A DNA stretch of 64,000 nt from Actinomadura hallensis (GTDB taxonomy: Bacteria; Actinomycetota; Actinomycetes; Streptosporangiales; Streptosporangiaceae), in the NCBI RefSeq assembly GCF_006716765.1, contig NZ_VFPO01000001.1, positions 5,456,001 through 5,520,000 of the forward strand. Direction: 5' to 3'. Positions 54,758 through 63,869 of the stretch are shown here, in pieces (positions within the stretch are counted from its first letter, which is position 1; each line of letters opens with the position of its first letter). The translations under genes were made by a program, and so were the position numbers. The notes beneath the pieces are model-generated. The model saw only the letters and a list, made by a program, of their open reading frames with translations, was not told the origin of the DNA and ran no database searches.

Positions 54758-55693
54758 TCACGCGCCGCCGGGGCCGTCCACGCCGCCGGCGGCGTCGTAC
54801 TCGCGCACGAACTCGCGCAGCCACGGGACGAACTCCGGCCCCAGGTCGGGACGTTCCGCCGCGAACTGGACGACGGTGCGCAGGTACTCGAGCTTGTTGC
54901 CGGTGTCGTAGCGGCGTCCGCGGAACTTGACGCCGTAGACGGTCCCGCCCTGGTCGGCGGGCATGTCGGCGAGGGTGCGCAGCGCGTCGGTCAGCTGGAT
55001 CTCGCCGCCGCGCCCCGGCGGGGTCTTCTCCAGGACGTCGAACACCGCGGGGTCGCAGACGTAGCGGCCAATGATGATCCAGTTGCTGGGCGCCTCGTCG
55101 GGCGAGGGCTTCTCGACCAGGTCGGAGATCCGGACGACGTCGTCCTCGTCCGTCGCCTCGATGGCCGCGCAGCCGTACGCCGACACCTGGTCGGGCTCGA
55201 CCTCCATCAGCGCGACCACGCTGCCGCCGTACCGGTTCCGCACCTCGATCATGCGCTGCAGCAGCTTGTCGCGGGCGTCGATCATGTCGTCGCCGAGCAG
55301 CACCGCGAACGGCTCATTGCCGACGTGCTGGCGCGCGCAGTGCACGGCGTGCCCGAGCCCGCGCGGCTCACCCTGACGCACGTAGTGCATGATGGCGAGG
55401 TCGCTGGACTCTTGGACGGCCCCCAGGCGTTCGGCGTCGCCCTTGGCGCGCAGCGCCTCCTCCAGTTCGTACGCCCGGTCGAAGTGGTCCTCGATGGACC
55501 GCTTGCTGCGGCCGGTGACCATGAGGACGTCCTGGAGGCCGGCGTCGACCGCCTCCTCGACGACGTACTGGATCGCAGGCTTGTCGACGACGGGCAGCAT
55601 TTCCTTGGGTGTCGCCTTGGTGGCGGGCAAGAATCGGGTACCGAGCCCGGCCGCAGGGACGACCGCCTTGAGCACAGGTGCATTGTCGGCCAT
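54758..55693 (-). CDS. galU: UTP-glucose-1-phosphate uridylyltransferase GalU
   Basis: The 311-residue enzyme makes UDP-glucose. It shows the nucleotide-binding VVPAAGLGTRFLPATKATPKEMLPVVDKPAIQYVVEEA, VLLGDDMIDA, VRISDLVEKPSPDEAPSNWIIIGRYV, and GVKFRGRRYDTGNKLEYLRTVV. The length is normal. It lies 26 bases upstream of glp and is divergent from the formyltetrahydrofolate cyclo-ligase gene, with only 33 bases between the starts. Confidence 0.96.
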   Translation of the reverse strand: MADNAPVLKAVVPAAGLGTRFLPATKATPKEMLPVVDKPAIQYVVEEAVDAGLQDVLMVTGRSKRSIEDHFDRAYELEEALRAKGDAERLGAVQESSDLAIMHYVRQGEPRGLGHAVHCARQHVGNEPFAVLLGDDMIDARDKLLQRMIEVRNRYGGSVVALMEVEPDQVSAYGCAAIEATDEDDVVRISDLVEKPSPDEAPSNWIIIGRYVCDPAVFDVLEKTPPGRGGEIQLTDALRTLADMPADQGGTVYGVKFRGRRYDTGNKLEYLRTVVQFAAERPDLGPEFVPWLREFVREYDAAGGVDGPGGA

Positions 55694-55726
55694 GTACAGA
55701 CCCTAGCCACCCACGAGGACGGCAGC

Positions 55727-56308
55727 GTGCAGGACATCGTTTCGAAGAGCGACCTACGAGCCGAACTGCTCCGCAGACGTGCGGCGATGCCGCCGGACGC
55801 CCGCGCCGCGGCGGGGAGATCGATCCGCGACGCGCTGCTGTCGGTCCCCGAGGTCGAGATGGCCGGGACCGTCGCGGCCTACGTCTCGGTCGGCACCGAG
55901 CCGGACACGCACGGCCTGCTGTTCGCGCTGTGGAAGCGCGGGGCGTACGTGATCCTGCCGCGGCTGCTGCCGGACGGCGACCTCGACTGGGCGTCCTACG
56001 AGGGCCCCGACTCGCTGGTGCCGGGGCCCCGGGGGTGCCTGGAGCCGTCCGAGCCGCCCCGGGGGCCGGGTGCGGTGGCCAGCGCGGACGTCGTGCTCGT
56101 CCCCGCCCTCGCCGCGGACCGGACCGGGATGCGTCTCGGGCGGGGCGGCGGGTCCTTCGACCGGGCGCTGGCGCGCGTCGGCCCGGCGATCCTGACCGTG
56201 GCGCTGCTGTACGACTCGGAGCTGCTGCAGAACGTCCCCGCCGAACCGCACGACCGGCGGGTGCGCGCGGCCGTGACGCCGTCCGAGGGCCTGATCCGGT
56301 TCGCCTGA
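55727..56308 (+). CDS. 5-formyltetrahydrofolate cyclo-ligase
   Basis: The 193-residue enzyme converts 5-formyltetrahydrofolate to methenyltetrahydrofolate with ATP. It shows SKSDLRAELLRRRAAM, VSVGTEPDTHGLLFALWKRG, VVLVPALAADRTGMRLGRGGGSFDRAL with the ATP-binding glycines, and PAEPHDRRVRAAVTPSEGLIR. The GTG start has GAGGA seven bases ahead; the very long upstream frame is antisense to galU and was rejected. Confidence 0.94.
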   Translation: MQDIVSKSDLRAELLRRRAAMPPDARAAAGRSIRDALLSVPEVEMAGTVAAYVSVGTEPDTHGLLFALWKRGAYVILPRLLPDGDLDWASYEGPDSLVPGPRGCLEPSEPPRGPGAVASADVVLVPALAADRTGMRLGRGGGSFDRALARVGPAILTVALLYDSELLQNVPAEPHDRRVRAAVTPSEGLIRFA

Positions 56309-56429
56309 CGCCGGCCCGCGGGACGCGGGCGGGCGTCCGTGGCGCGGGCAGGTCGTTTGCAAGGCTTACTAGAGTGGGGGGCGAGATCGCGGCACGCGGT
56401 CGGACGACGGCGGAAACGGGAGGTTCGAG

Positions 56430-57419
56430 ATGACGGCGCCGTGGCGGATCCTGTCGCTGCCCCCGATCGCGGAGGACGTCGTCCGGCACCTGTTCGACCC
56501 TCTCGGGGACGCCGTCGAGGTGACGTTCCCGCAGACCAGGGACCGCGACGGGCTGATCGGCGCGCTCCCGGACGCCGACATCGTGATCGCCGACTTCAGC
56601 GGGGAACTGGCCCTCGACGCCGAAGCCGTGCGGGCCGCGCCGCGGCTGGCGTTCGTGCAGATGCCGGCCGTCGGGACCGACAGCATCGACGTCGCCGCGC
56701 TGACGGAGGCGGGGGTCCCGGTCGCGAACGCGGCGGGCTTCAACGCGCGCGGGGTCGCCGAGTGGGCGGTGGCCGCGGCGTTCGCGCTGTGCCGCCACCT
56801 CGCCTGGGCCGACCGCGGCATGCGCGCGGGCGGATGGCCGCAGATGGACGTGGTCGCCCGGCGGCCCCGGGAGATCCACACGCAGCGCGTCGGCGTCGTC
56901 GGGTTCGGCGCGATCGGTGCGGAGGCGGCGCGGCTGTTCGCCGCGCTCGGCTGTTCGGTCTCCTACTGGACGAGGCGCCCGCGCCCTGAGGCGGTGGCCC
57001 AGTACAGGGAATTGGACGACCTCCTCGCGACTTCCGACATCCTCGTCCTCGCTTTGCCGCTTACAGATGAGACCCGAGGTCTGATCGGGCCGGAACGTCT
57101 CGCCCTACTTCCGAATGACGCGCTGCTGGTGAACGTGGCGCGCGGGGGCATCGTCCCTGACGACGCCATCCTCGCCGCTCTGGATTCGGGTCGTCTGGCT
57201 GGGGCGGCCCTTGACGTATTCGATGAGGAACCCCTGCCGGAGGACCATCCGCTCCGCTCCCACGAGAACGTGCTGCTCTCTCCGCATGCGGCGGGCACGT
57301 CCATCCAGTCGCAGCTCAACCTCGTGTCGGTCGTGCGCGACAACGTCACGGCGGCGGTCCAGGGACGGGACGTGAAAAATGTGGTCAACGGGATGAAACC
57401 GCAGGTCACCAGACGTTAG
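56430..57419 (+). CDS. D-isomer-specific 2-hydroxyacid dehydrogenase
   Basis: The 329-residue NAD-dependent dehydrogenase shows the Rossmann motif VGVVGFGAIGAEAARLFAALG. The catalytic triad is Arg in VNVARGGIVPDDA, Glu in DVFDEEPLPEDHPL and His in LLSPHAAGT. The substrate-binding N-terminal lobe includes PAVGTDSIDVAALTEAG. The substrate (glyoxylate, hydroxypyruvate or similar) cannot be fixed. GGGAGG precedes the ATG. TTGCAA and TACTAG-like elements in the 121-bp leader may be its promoter. Confidence 0.93.
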   Translation: MTAPWRILSLPPIAEDVVRHLFDPLGDAVEVTFPQTRDRDGLIGALPDADIVIADFSGELALDAEAVRAAPRLAFVQMPAVGTDSIDVAALTEAGVPVANAAGFNARGVAEWAVAAAFALCRHLAWADRGMRAGGWPQMDVVARRPREIHTQRVGVVGFGAIGAEAARLFAALGCSVSYWTRRPRPEAVAQYRELDDLLATSDILVLALPLTDETRGLIGPERLALLPNDALLVNVARGGIVPDDAILAALDSGRLAGAALDVFDEEPLPEDHPLRSHENVLLSPHAAGTSIQSQLNLVSVVRDNVTAAVQGRDVKNVVNGMKPQVTRR

Positions 57420-57526
57420 CCGGACATTCCGGACGGGTGGCCCCTCAACGTCAAATATGTGATCGGTCCGCGAATCTATAGGATTCCTAAACGATCGATC
57501 ACGCCGAACCCCGCGAAGGGTGGGAT

Positions 57527-59011
57527 GTGCATCTCGACATATGGCTACTCCTCGGGGCCACGCTAGTACTCTGCGCCATCGTCGCGGTGAGGCTGTCGCA
57601 CAGGGCCGGCCTGCCGTCCCTTCTGGTGTACATGGCCCTCGGCCTCCTCATCGGCGAAGCCGGTCCCCTCCACATCACCTTCGAGGACTTCGAGCTCGCC
57701 CACATGCTCGGGTTCGCCGCCCTCGTCCTGATCCTCGCGGAGGGCGGGGTCACCACCAGCTGGCGACGCGTTCGGGACACGGTGCCCGCCGCGATCGTCG
57801 TCTCCACCGTCGGCACCCTGATCAGCATCGTCATCGTGGCGTTAGCGGCCATGCTGCTGATCGACATGGACTGGCGCCCCGCCTTCCTGCTCGGCGCGGT
57901 CCTCGCCCCCACCGACGCGGCCGCCGTGTTCTCGGTACTGCGGCGGCTGCCGATCCCGTCCCGGCTGACCGGGCTCCTGGAGGCCGAATCCGGCTTCAAC
58001 GACGCGCCCGTCGTCATCATCGTCATCGCGCTCAGCACCCACACCACCGCGCCGAACCTCGCGGGACTGCTCGGCATGATGGTGTACGAGCTCGTAGCGG
58101 GCGCCATCATCGGCATCGGTATCGCTTGGCTCGGTGCCCAGGGGCTCAGGCGAATGGCTCTGCCCGCCTCTGGCCTCTACCCCATCGCGGTCTTGTCGCT
58201 CGCAGTCGCCTCCTACAGCATCGCCGCGCTGCTGCACGCCAGCGGGTTCCTCGCCGTGTACTTGGCGGGGCTCGTCCTCGGCAACTCCCGCCTCCCCCAC
58301 CGGCCCGCCACCCGAGGCTTCGCAGAAGGCGTCGCCTGGCTCGCCCAGATCGGGGTGTTCGTGATGCTGGGTCTGCTGGCCTCGCCCAACGAGCTGCCTG
58401 GGCAGGTCGTGCCCGCGCTTCTGATCGGGTTCGTGCTGCTGTTGATCGCCCGTCCGGTGTCCGTGGCGCTGTCCACGGTGGGGTTCAAGCTGACGTGGGG
58501 CGAGAAGATGTTCGCGTCCTGGGCGGGGCTGCGGGGCGCGGTACCGATCGTCCTCGCCACCATCCCGATGGCGCACGGCGTCGAGCAGTCCGTACGGATC
58601 TTCTCGATCGTCTTCACCATCGTCGTGGTCTTCACGCTGCTCCAGGGACCGACCCTGCCGCTCGCCGCGCGCCTGTGCCGGCTGGAGGACGGCGAACAGA
58701 CACGGGAGCTCGACGTAGAGGCGGCGCCTTTGGAGGAACTCCACGCCGACCTGCTGGAGGTCCGGATACCGGCCGACTCCATGCTGAGCGGAGTGGAGAT
58801 CTTCGAGCTGCGGCTGCCGCCCGGGGCGGCGGTCACGCTGATCGTGCGGAACGGGTCCAGCTTCGTGCCGGAGCCCACCACGCCCCTGCAGGCGGGTGAC
58901 AAACTCCTGGTCGTGACCACCGCCGCCGTACGGGAGGCCGCAGAACGCCGCCTGCGCGCGGTGAGCCGCAAAGGCAGGCTTGCCGGCTGGTTCGGCGAGC
59001 AGGGCACCTGA
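57527..59011 (+). CDS. CPA1-type potassium/proton antiporter with C-terminal RCK_C domain
   Basis: The 494-residue membrane protein has about twelve helices. The transport signature is LLGAVLAPTDAAAVFSVLRRLPIPSRLTGLLEAESGFNDAPVV (key part around residues 125-165), with the paired acidic residues of the CPA1 family. WAGLRGAVPIVLATIPMAHG is a second conserved block. A cytosolic TrkA_C/RCK_C domain (about 405-475; LLEVRIPADSMLSGVEIFELRLPPGAAVTLIVRNG) suggests nucleotide or ion gating. This is the K+/H+ antiporter subtype. The GTG start has AAGGG ahead. Confidence 0.92.
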   Translation: MHLDIWLLLGATLVLCAIVAVRLSHRAGLPSLLVYMALGLLIGEAGPLHITFEDFELAHMLGFAALVLILAEGGVTTSWRRVRDTVPAAIVVSTVGTLISIVIVALAAMLLIDMDWRPAFLLGAVLAPTDAAAVFSVLRRLPIPSRLTGLLEAESGFNDAPVVIIVIALSTHTTAPNLAGLLGMMVYELVAGAIIGIGIAWLGAQGLRRMALPASGLYPIAVLSLAVASYSIAALLHASGFLAVYLAGLVLGNSRLPHRPATRGFAEGVAWLAQIGVFVMLGLLASPNELPGQVVPALLIGFVLLLIARPVSVALSTVGFKLTWGEKMFASWAGLRGAVPIVLATIPMAHGVEQSVRIFSIVFTIVVVFTLLQGPTLPLAARLCRLEDGEQTRELDVEAAPLEELHADLLEVRIPADSMLSGVEIFELRLPPGAAVTLIVRNGSSFVPEPTTPLQAGDKLLVVTTAAVREAAERRLRAVSRKGRLAGWFGEQGT

Positions 59012-59230
59012 CCGGCGTCCCAGGCTCCGGGGCTCTGGCCTGCCGCTTCTCTGGCCCGACCAGTGCGGCGGAGCGCGTATGGTCTGTCGAGCCGTGACCG
59101 TCCGCCGAGCCGTTACCGGCTGAGAACAGGCCGGGGACGAATCGTGTTCCGGCGATGGGTACCATTAGCAGTCGTTCAGAGTGAGTGCCAGTCCGGGGCT
59201 CAGCCGGGCTGAGTCAGGCGAGGAGGAACC

Positions 59231-59557
59231 GTGCCGACGTATCAGTACGTTTGCACCGAGTGCGGCGAGCCTCTGGAGGTCGTGCAGAAGTTCAGCGACG
59301 ACCCGCTGACCGAATGCCCGGCGTGCAGCGGCAGGCTCCGCAAGGTCTTCTCCGCCGCGGGGATCATCTTCAAGGGGTCGGGCTTCTACCGCACCGACAG
59401 CCGCAGCTCCGGCAAGAGCTCGGCGGGATCCTCGTCCTCCAACGGGTCCTCGGGCGACGGTTCCAGCTCGTCCAAGTCGGACTCGTCTTCGTCGTCTGGC
59501 GGCGACTCCTCGTCGTCTTCCAGCACGTCGTCCTCCTCTTCCGAGAAGGTCGCCTGA
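59231..59557 (+). CDS. FmdB-family zinc ribbon protein with Ser-rich tail
   Basis: The 108-residue protein has the FmdB zinc ribbon (residues 1-50): PTYQYVCTECGEPLEVV, LTECPACSGRLRKVFSAAGIIFKGSGFY with Cys pairs CTEC and CPAC. The rest is a serine-rich low-complexity tail, a frequent feature in actinobacterial members. The role is unknown, probably regulatory. A GTG start follows AGGAGG. It is flanked by an antiporter gene and a terminator. Confidence 0.93.
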   Translation: MPTYQYVCTECGEPLEVVQKFSDDPLTECPACSGRLRKVFSAAGIIFKGSGFYRTDSRSSGKSSAGSSSSNGSSGDGSSSSKSDSSSSSGGDSSSSSSTSSSSSEKVA

Positions 59558-59579
59558 CTTTCTAGGGCCCGCTAGCACC

Positions 59580-59618
59580 GGGGGACCCGCCGCCCAGAGC
59601 GAGCTCGACGGGTCCCCC
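59580..59618 (+). terminator. Terminator of the FmdB gene
   Basis: GGGGGACCCG and CGGGTCCCCC form a 10-bp perfect stem with a 19-base loop, 22 bases after the FmdB stop. Confidence 0.75.
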
Positions 59619-60134
59619 AGGCCTTTGTGATGCCCGCAGGTCGCTTCGTACGGGCCTGCCGGCGGACTTCCCAACCCGAGCCAAGCCGACGGCGACAGCC
59701 GGCCACCCGCACGGTGGCCGGCTCGCCGGTCGGCGTTTTGGCGTGCCCACGTTCGCGAAGCTCAGAGCCCGGTTGGGGAAGCCGCCTCGTCCTCTGCGAC
59801 GGAGCGTCCCTCCGCCTCTGGTGCCGTTCCCTTGGGCCGCGCCTACTTCTACGGCAGTATCCGCGGGTCCGCCCTTGCCTCGCCTGAGGTAGCTGAAATC
59901 GGCCCTCACGCCGGAGGCGCCGAGCCTTCTCCGCGCAGACGATTGAAGAGCTTGGAGGCGGCCCCGCCAGGGCTCCTCTCCAGGCGGCGCAACTCCACGG
60001 CCGCGGACTTCCCGCTCCGGCGGCGCGACCGGGAGGCGCGTCGGAAATCTCGCGATAGTACTTGACATTCGTCTCGGCTGGCGAGAAATTCCGTAAGACG
60101 CGATATATCTCGATTCGGAGCCTCGGAGAGGAAC
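59619..60134. other. Gene-free interval
   Basis: No gene is recognised between FmdB and the MMPL gene. A second strong hairpin (GCCGGCCACC/GGTGGCCGGC, 59698-59722, 5-base loop) lies here followed by GTTTT. The last 80 bases before the MMPL start are less GC-rich and should hold its promoter. Confidence 0.5.
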
Positions 60135-62264
60135 ATGAGCAGACAAAGCACGGCTCCCCCCAGGGCCTGGGCACACCGCGTGGCCGGACTGATCGCGGGC
60201 CGGCGCACCAAATGGGCCGTCCTGGCCCTCTGGATCGTCCTGCTGGTCGCGCTCGGTCCCCTGATGGGCAGGCTCGGGGACGTCGAGGAGAACGACGCGG
60301 CGTCCTGGTTGCCGGAAGGAGCCGAGTCGACCCAGGTCGTCGAGCTGGAAGAGCAGTTCCGCACGGACGAGACGGCGCTCGCGGTCGTCATCTACGAACG
60401 CGCGGGAGGCATCACCGCCGAGGACCGCGCCAAGGCCGCCTCCGACGCCGCCGCACTGCAGAACCTGCCCGGCGCCCAGAAGGTGCAGGGGCCGATTCCG
60501 TCCGAGGACGGCAAAGCGCTTCAGACGCTCGTGCCGCTCACGGACGAGGACTTCGTCAAGGCCGTCGACGAAGCGCGCGACCTCGTCCAGCGCGGTCCTC
60601 CCGGACTCTCCGCGCACGTCACGGGACCCGCCGGAGGCGCCGCCGACCAGATCAAGGTCTTCGACACCATCGACGGGTTCCTGCTCATGGCCGCGGGGTC
60701 CGTCGTCATCGTCCTGCTGCTCATCATCTACCGCAGCCCCATGCTGTGGTTCGTCCCCGTACTGAGCGCCCTCTTCGCACTGGGGCTGGCCCAGGCGTTC
60801 GTGTATCTGCTCGCCAAGTACGGGGACCTCACCGTCAACGGCCAGAGCGCCGGCATCCTCACCGTCCTGGTCTTCGGGGTCGCGACCGACTACGCACTAC
60901 TGCTCGTCGCCCGCTACAGGGAGGAACTCCACCGGCACGAGGATCGCCATGAGGCCATGGCCTACGCGCTCCACCGTGCCGCGCCCGCCATCATCGCGTC
61001 CGCCGCGACCGTCGCCGCCGGGCTGCTGTGCCTGACGCTCGCCGAAATGAACTCCACCGCGGGGATGGGGCCGGTGGCCGCCGCGGGCATCCTCACCGCG
61101 CTCGCCGCGATGACCACCCTCCTGCCCGCGCTGCTCGTCATCTGCGGCCGCTGGCTGTTCTGGCCGCTGATCCCCCGCTACGACGCCAAGTACCTGCGGC
61201 CGGAGGCGTACGACGCCGAGCACGGCATCTGGAGCCGCGTCGCAGCCTTCGTCAGCAGGCGTCCGCGCGCGCTCTGGGCCGCCACCATGCTCGGCCTGGT
61301 CGTCCTCAGCCTCGGCCTGGGGTCGCTCAAGGCCGACGGGCTCACGGAAGCGGGAATGTTCACCGGACGTCCCGACTCGGTGAAGGGCATGGAGGCCGTC
61401 GCCCGGCACTACCCCGCCGGATCGGGCTCGCCCGCCGTCGTCATCGGCTCGGCGTCGGCGTCCGACGAGATCGCCGCGGCCGTCCGCGGCACGCCCGGCG
61501 TCGCCGAAGTCGGGCCGCCCGCCACCGCGGACGGCCTGGTCAAGTACGAGGCGACGCTCAAGGACCCGGCCGACAGCGCCGCCGCGCGCACGACCGTCGA
61601 CCGGCTCCGCGACGCGGTGCACGACGTCCCGTCCGCGGACGCCAAGGTCGGCGGCACCACCGCGACGAACCTGGACGTCGAACGGGCCTCCGAGCGCGAC
61701 AACCTGGTCATCATCCCGATCGTGCTGGGCGTGGTGTTCCTGATCCTCGTCGCGCTGCTGCGCGCCCTGGTCGCGCCGCTGCTGATGATGGGAACCGTCG
61801 TGCTGTCGTTCCTGGCGTCGCTCGGCGCCTGCGCGCTGATCTTCGAGCACGGGTTCGGCTTCGAGGGGGCCGATCCCGGGTTCCCGCTGCTGGCCTTCAT
61901 CTTCCTGGTCGCGCTGGGCGTCGACTACAACATCTTCCTGATGCACCGCGTCCGGGAGGAGTCGCAGGTCCTCGGCACCCGCCGCGGCATCCAGCGCGGG
62001 CTCACCGTCACCGGCGGGGTCATCACCTCGGCGGGGCTGGTCCTGGCGGCGACGTTCGCGTCCATGGTCACGCTGCCGCTGGTGTTCATGGTCGAGATGG
62101 GCTTCGCGGTCGCGTTCGGCGTGCTGCTCGACACGTTCGTCGTCCGGTCGCTGCTGCTGCCCGCCCTTTCGCACGACCTCGGATCGCGCATCTGGGCGCC
62201 GGGCCGGCTCGCGAAGGAGGAGCCGGCCTCCGACCAGCCGAAGGTGCTCGACCCGGTCGGCTGA
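60135..62264 (+). CDS. MMPL/RND-family transporter
   Basis: The 709-residue membrane protein has twelve predicted helices in two repeats. Large extracytoplasmic loops lie after helix 1 (about 45-180) and helix 7 (about 395-530). The first repeat has the MMPL signature YGDLTVNGQSAGILTVLVFGVATDYALLLVARYREEL. The second has FIFLVALGVDYNIFLMHRVREES, with proton-relay Asp-Tyr pairs in both. Family members export lipids or drugs; the cargo here is unknown. Start ATG follows GAGAGGAA. Confidence 0.93.
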   Translation: MSRQSTAPPRAWAHRVAGLIAGRRTKWAVLALWIVLLVALGPLMGRLGDVEENDAASWLPEGAESTQVVELEEQFRTDETALAVVIYERAGGITAEDRAKAASDAAALQNLPGAQKVQGPIPSEDGKALQTLVPLTDEDFVKAVDEARDLVQRGPPGLSAHVTGPAGGAADQIKVFDTIDGFLLMAAGSVVIVLLLIIYRSPMLWFVPVLSALFALGLAQAFVYLLAKYGDLTVNGQSAGILTVLVFGVATDYALLLVARYREELHRHEDRHEAMAYALHRAAPAIIASAATVAAGLLCLTLAEMNSTAGMGPVAAAGILTALAAMTTLLPALLVICGRWLFWPLIPRYDAKYLRPEAYDAEHGIWSRVAAFVSRRPRALWAATMLGLVVLSLGLGSLKADGLTEAGMFTGRPDSVKGMEAVARHYPAGSGSPAVVIGSASASDEIAAAVRGTPGVAEVGPPATADGLVKYEATLKDPADSAAARTTVDRLRDAVHDVPSADAKVGGTTATNLDVERASERDNLVIIPIVLGVVFLILVALLRALVAPLLMMGTVVLSFLASLGACALIFEHGFGFEGADPGFPLLAFIFLVALGVDYNIFLMHRVREESQVLGTRRGIQRGLTVTGGVITSAGLVLAATFASMVTLPLVFMVEMGFAVAFGVLLDTFVVRSLLLPALSHDLGSRIWAPGRLAKEEPASDQPKVLDPVG

Positions 62265-62409
62265 CACGACCCGCCTGCCACGTCCAGGATTCGGCTTCGG
62301 CCGGAAGGGGTCCGGTTCCCGCCGGGCCCCTTCTCCTGCGCTCCGGAAGTTATCCACAATCCGCGATCGGTCTCCCGGGCGCCGCGGCGGCCTGGCTAGT
62401 GTCGGCGCC

Positions 62410-63252
62410 ATGTCCACTCAGCCTTCCGCGTCCGCTCAGCCTTCCGCCGCGCCCGCCGCCGAGATCGGCGTCATCGGCGGCTCCGGTTTCTACTCCTTCC
62501 TCGACGACGTCGAAGAGGTGCGGGTCGACACCCCGTACGGCCCGCCGAGCGACCCCGTCACGGTCGGCGAGCTCGCCGGCCGCCGCGTCGCGTTCGTCCC
62601 CCGGCACGGCCGCGACCACCGCTTCCCGCCCCACAAGATCCCCTACCGCGCCAACCTGTGGGCGCTGCGCTCCCTCGGCGTCCGGCAGGTGCTGGCGCCG
62701 AGCGCGGTCGGCTCCCTCACCCCCGACCTCGGCGTCGGCACGCTCGCCGTCCCCGACCAGCTCGTCGACCGGACGTCCGGACGCGAGCAGACCTACTACG
62801 ACGAGGGCGCCGCCATCCACGTGTCGTTCGCCGACCCCTACTGCCCCGCCGGACGCCGCACCGCCGTGGAGAGCGCCCGTGCGGCCGGCTGGGACCTCGC
62901 GGACCGCGGCACCCTCGTCGTCATCGAAGGGCCCCGCTTCTCGACCCGGGCCGAATCCCAGTGGTTCGCCTCCCAGGGCTGGACGCTCATCGGGATGACC
63001 GGCCACCCCGAAGCCGTCCTCGCCCGCGAACTGGCGCTGTGCTACACGTCCCTGTGCCTCGTCACCGACCTCGACGCGGGCATCGAGGAAGGCGAGGGCG
63101 TCACCATGGAAGAGGTGTTCCGCGTCTTCGGCGAGAACATCGGCCGCCTCCGTGACCTCGTGGGCGACGTCATCAGGGCCTTGCCCGCCGAGCGCGACTG
63201 CCCCTGCCCGAACACGCTGGACGGCATGAAGCTCCCCCTGGAGCTGCCGTGA
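62410..63252 (+). CDS. S-methyl-5'-thioadenosine/thioinosine phosphorylase
   Basis: The 280-residue purine-nucleoside phosphorylase-family enzyme shows IGVIGGSGFYSFLDD, the phosphate and ribose-binding FVPRHGRDHRFPPHKIPYRANLWAL, VIEGPRFSTRAESQWF, and GMTGHPEAVLARELALCYTSLCLVTDLDAG. The substrate motif reads MTGHPE, between the MTxxPE of MTA phosphorylases and MTGMPE of thioinosine enzymes, so the base specificity is open. It recycles methylthioadenosine from polyamine or homoserine-lactone-like reactions. Its stop overlaps the next GTG. Confidence 0.9.
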   Translation: MSTQPSASAQPSAAPAAEIGVIGGSGFYSFLDDVEEVRVDTPYGPPSDPVTVGELAGRRVAFVPRHGRDHRFPPHKIPYRANLWALRSLGVRQVLAPSAVGSLTPDLGVGTLAVPDQLVDRTSGREQTYYDEGAAIHVSFADPYCPAGRRTAVESARAAGWDLADRGTLVVIEGPRFSTRAESQWFASQGWTLIGMTGHPEAVLARELALCYTSLCLVTDLDAGIEEGEGVTMEEVFRVFGENIGRLRDLVGDVIRALPAERDCPCPNTLDGMKLPLELP

Positions 63253-63869
63253 ACATCCGTTTAGCCCGGCTGCGGCGGCCACTCGCGGCCCTGCTCGCCG
63301 CGGCCGCGACGGGCCTGGCCCTCATGGCCCTGCGTCCGGCGCCGCCGCCGTCCGTCCGCGTCCTCGCCGCCGACCGGGACCTGCCCGCCGGGACGACGCT
63401 CACCCCGTCCGACCTGCGCCACGTGAACCTGCCGACCGCCGTGGTCCCGGCCGGCGCGCTCCGCTCCGGCACCGGACGCGTCCTCGCCGGCCCCATGCGC
63501 GAAGGCGAACCCCTCACCGACTCCCGCGTGGTCGGCGACGGCCTGCTGCGCGGCTACGGCCCCGGCACGGTCGCCACCCCGGTCCGCATCGCCGACGCCG
63601 ACGCCGTCCGGCTCCTCCGCCCCGGCGACCGCATCGACGTCCTGACCACCCCCGCACCCCCGGCCCTGGCCGAAGCCGCCCCCGCCCACCCCAGGGGCGG
63701 CGCAAGGGTCGTGGTCTCAGCCGTCCCGGTGGTGACCGTCCCGGTCCCCGCCGACGACCCTCAACAAGGCGCCCTGGTGGTCCTGGCAACCGACAGAGCC
63801 CAGGCCCTGGCCCTGGCAAGCACGACCGCCCCCTTGTCCCTGACAATCGCCCCCACAACCCCCACCTAA
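63249..63869 (+). CDS. CpaB/SAF-domain protein
   Basis: The 206-residue protein has an N-terminal membrane helix (LAALLAAAATGLALMAL) and an SAF domain (VRVLAADRDLPAGTTLTPSDLRHVNLP, then GRVLAGPMREGEPLTDSRVV). This is typical of CpaB/RcpC proteins that assemble Flp-type pili. A hydrophobic beta-rich C-terminal half follows. Pilus genes are absent around it, so it may serve another cell-wall function, as in other actinobacteria. The GTG start overlaps the previous stop as GTGA. Confidence 0.85.
   Translation: MNIRLARLRRPLAALLAAAATGLALMALRPAPPPSVRVLAADRDLPAGTTLTPSDLRHVNLPTAVVPAGALRSGTGRVLAGPMREGEPLTDSRVVGDGLLRGYGPGTVATPVRIADADAVRLLRPGDRIDVLTTPAPPALAEAAPAHPRGGARVVVSAVPVVTVPVPADDPQQGALVVLATDRAQALALASTTAPLSLTIAPTTPT

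Noticed and set aside
54659..56308. 549-codon frame running into the formyltetrahydrofolate cyclo-ligase gene
   Set aside because: Only the last 193 codons are the enzyme; the rest is antisense to glp and galU.
60897..62417. 506-codon minus-strand frame opposite the MMPL gene
   Set aside because: Arg/Gly/Asp-rich shadow of a strongly biased membrane-protein gene.
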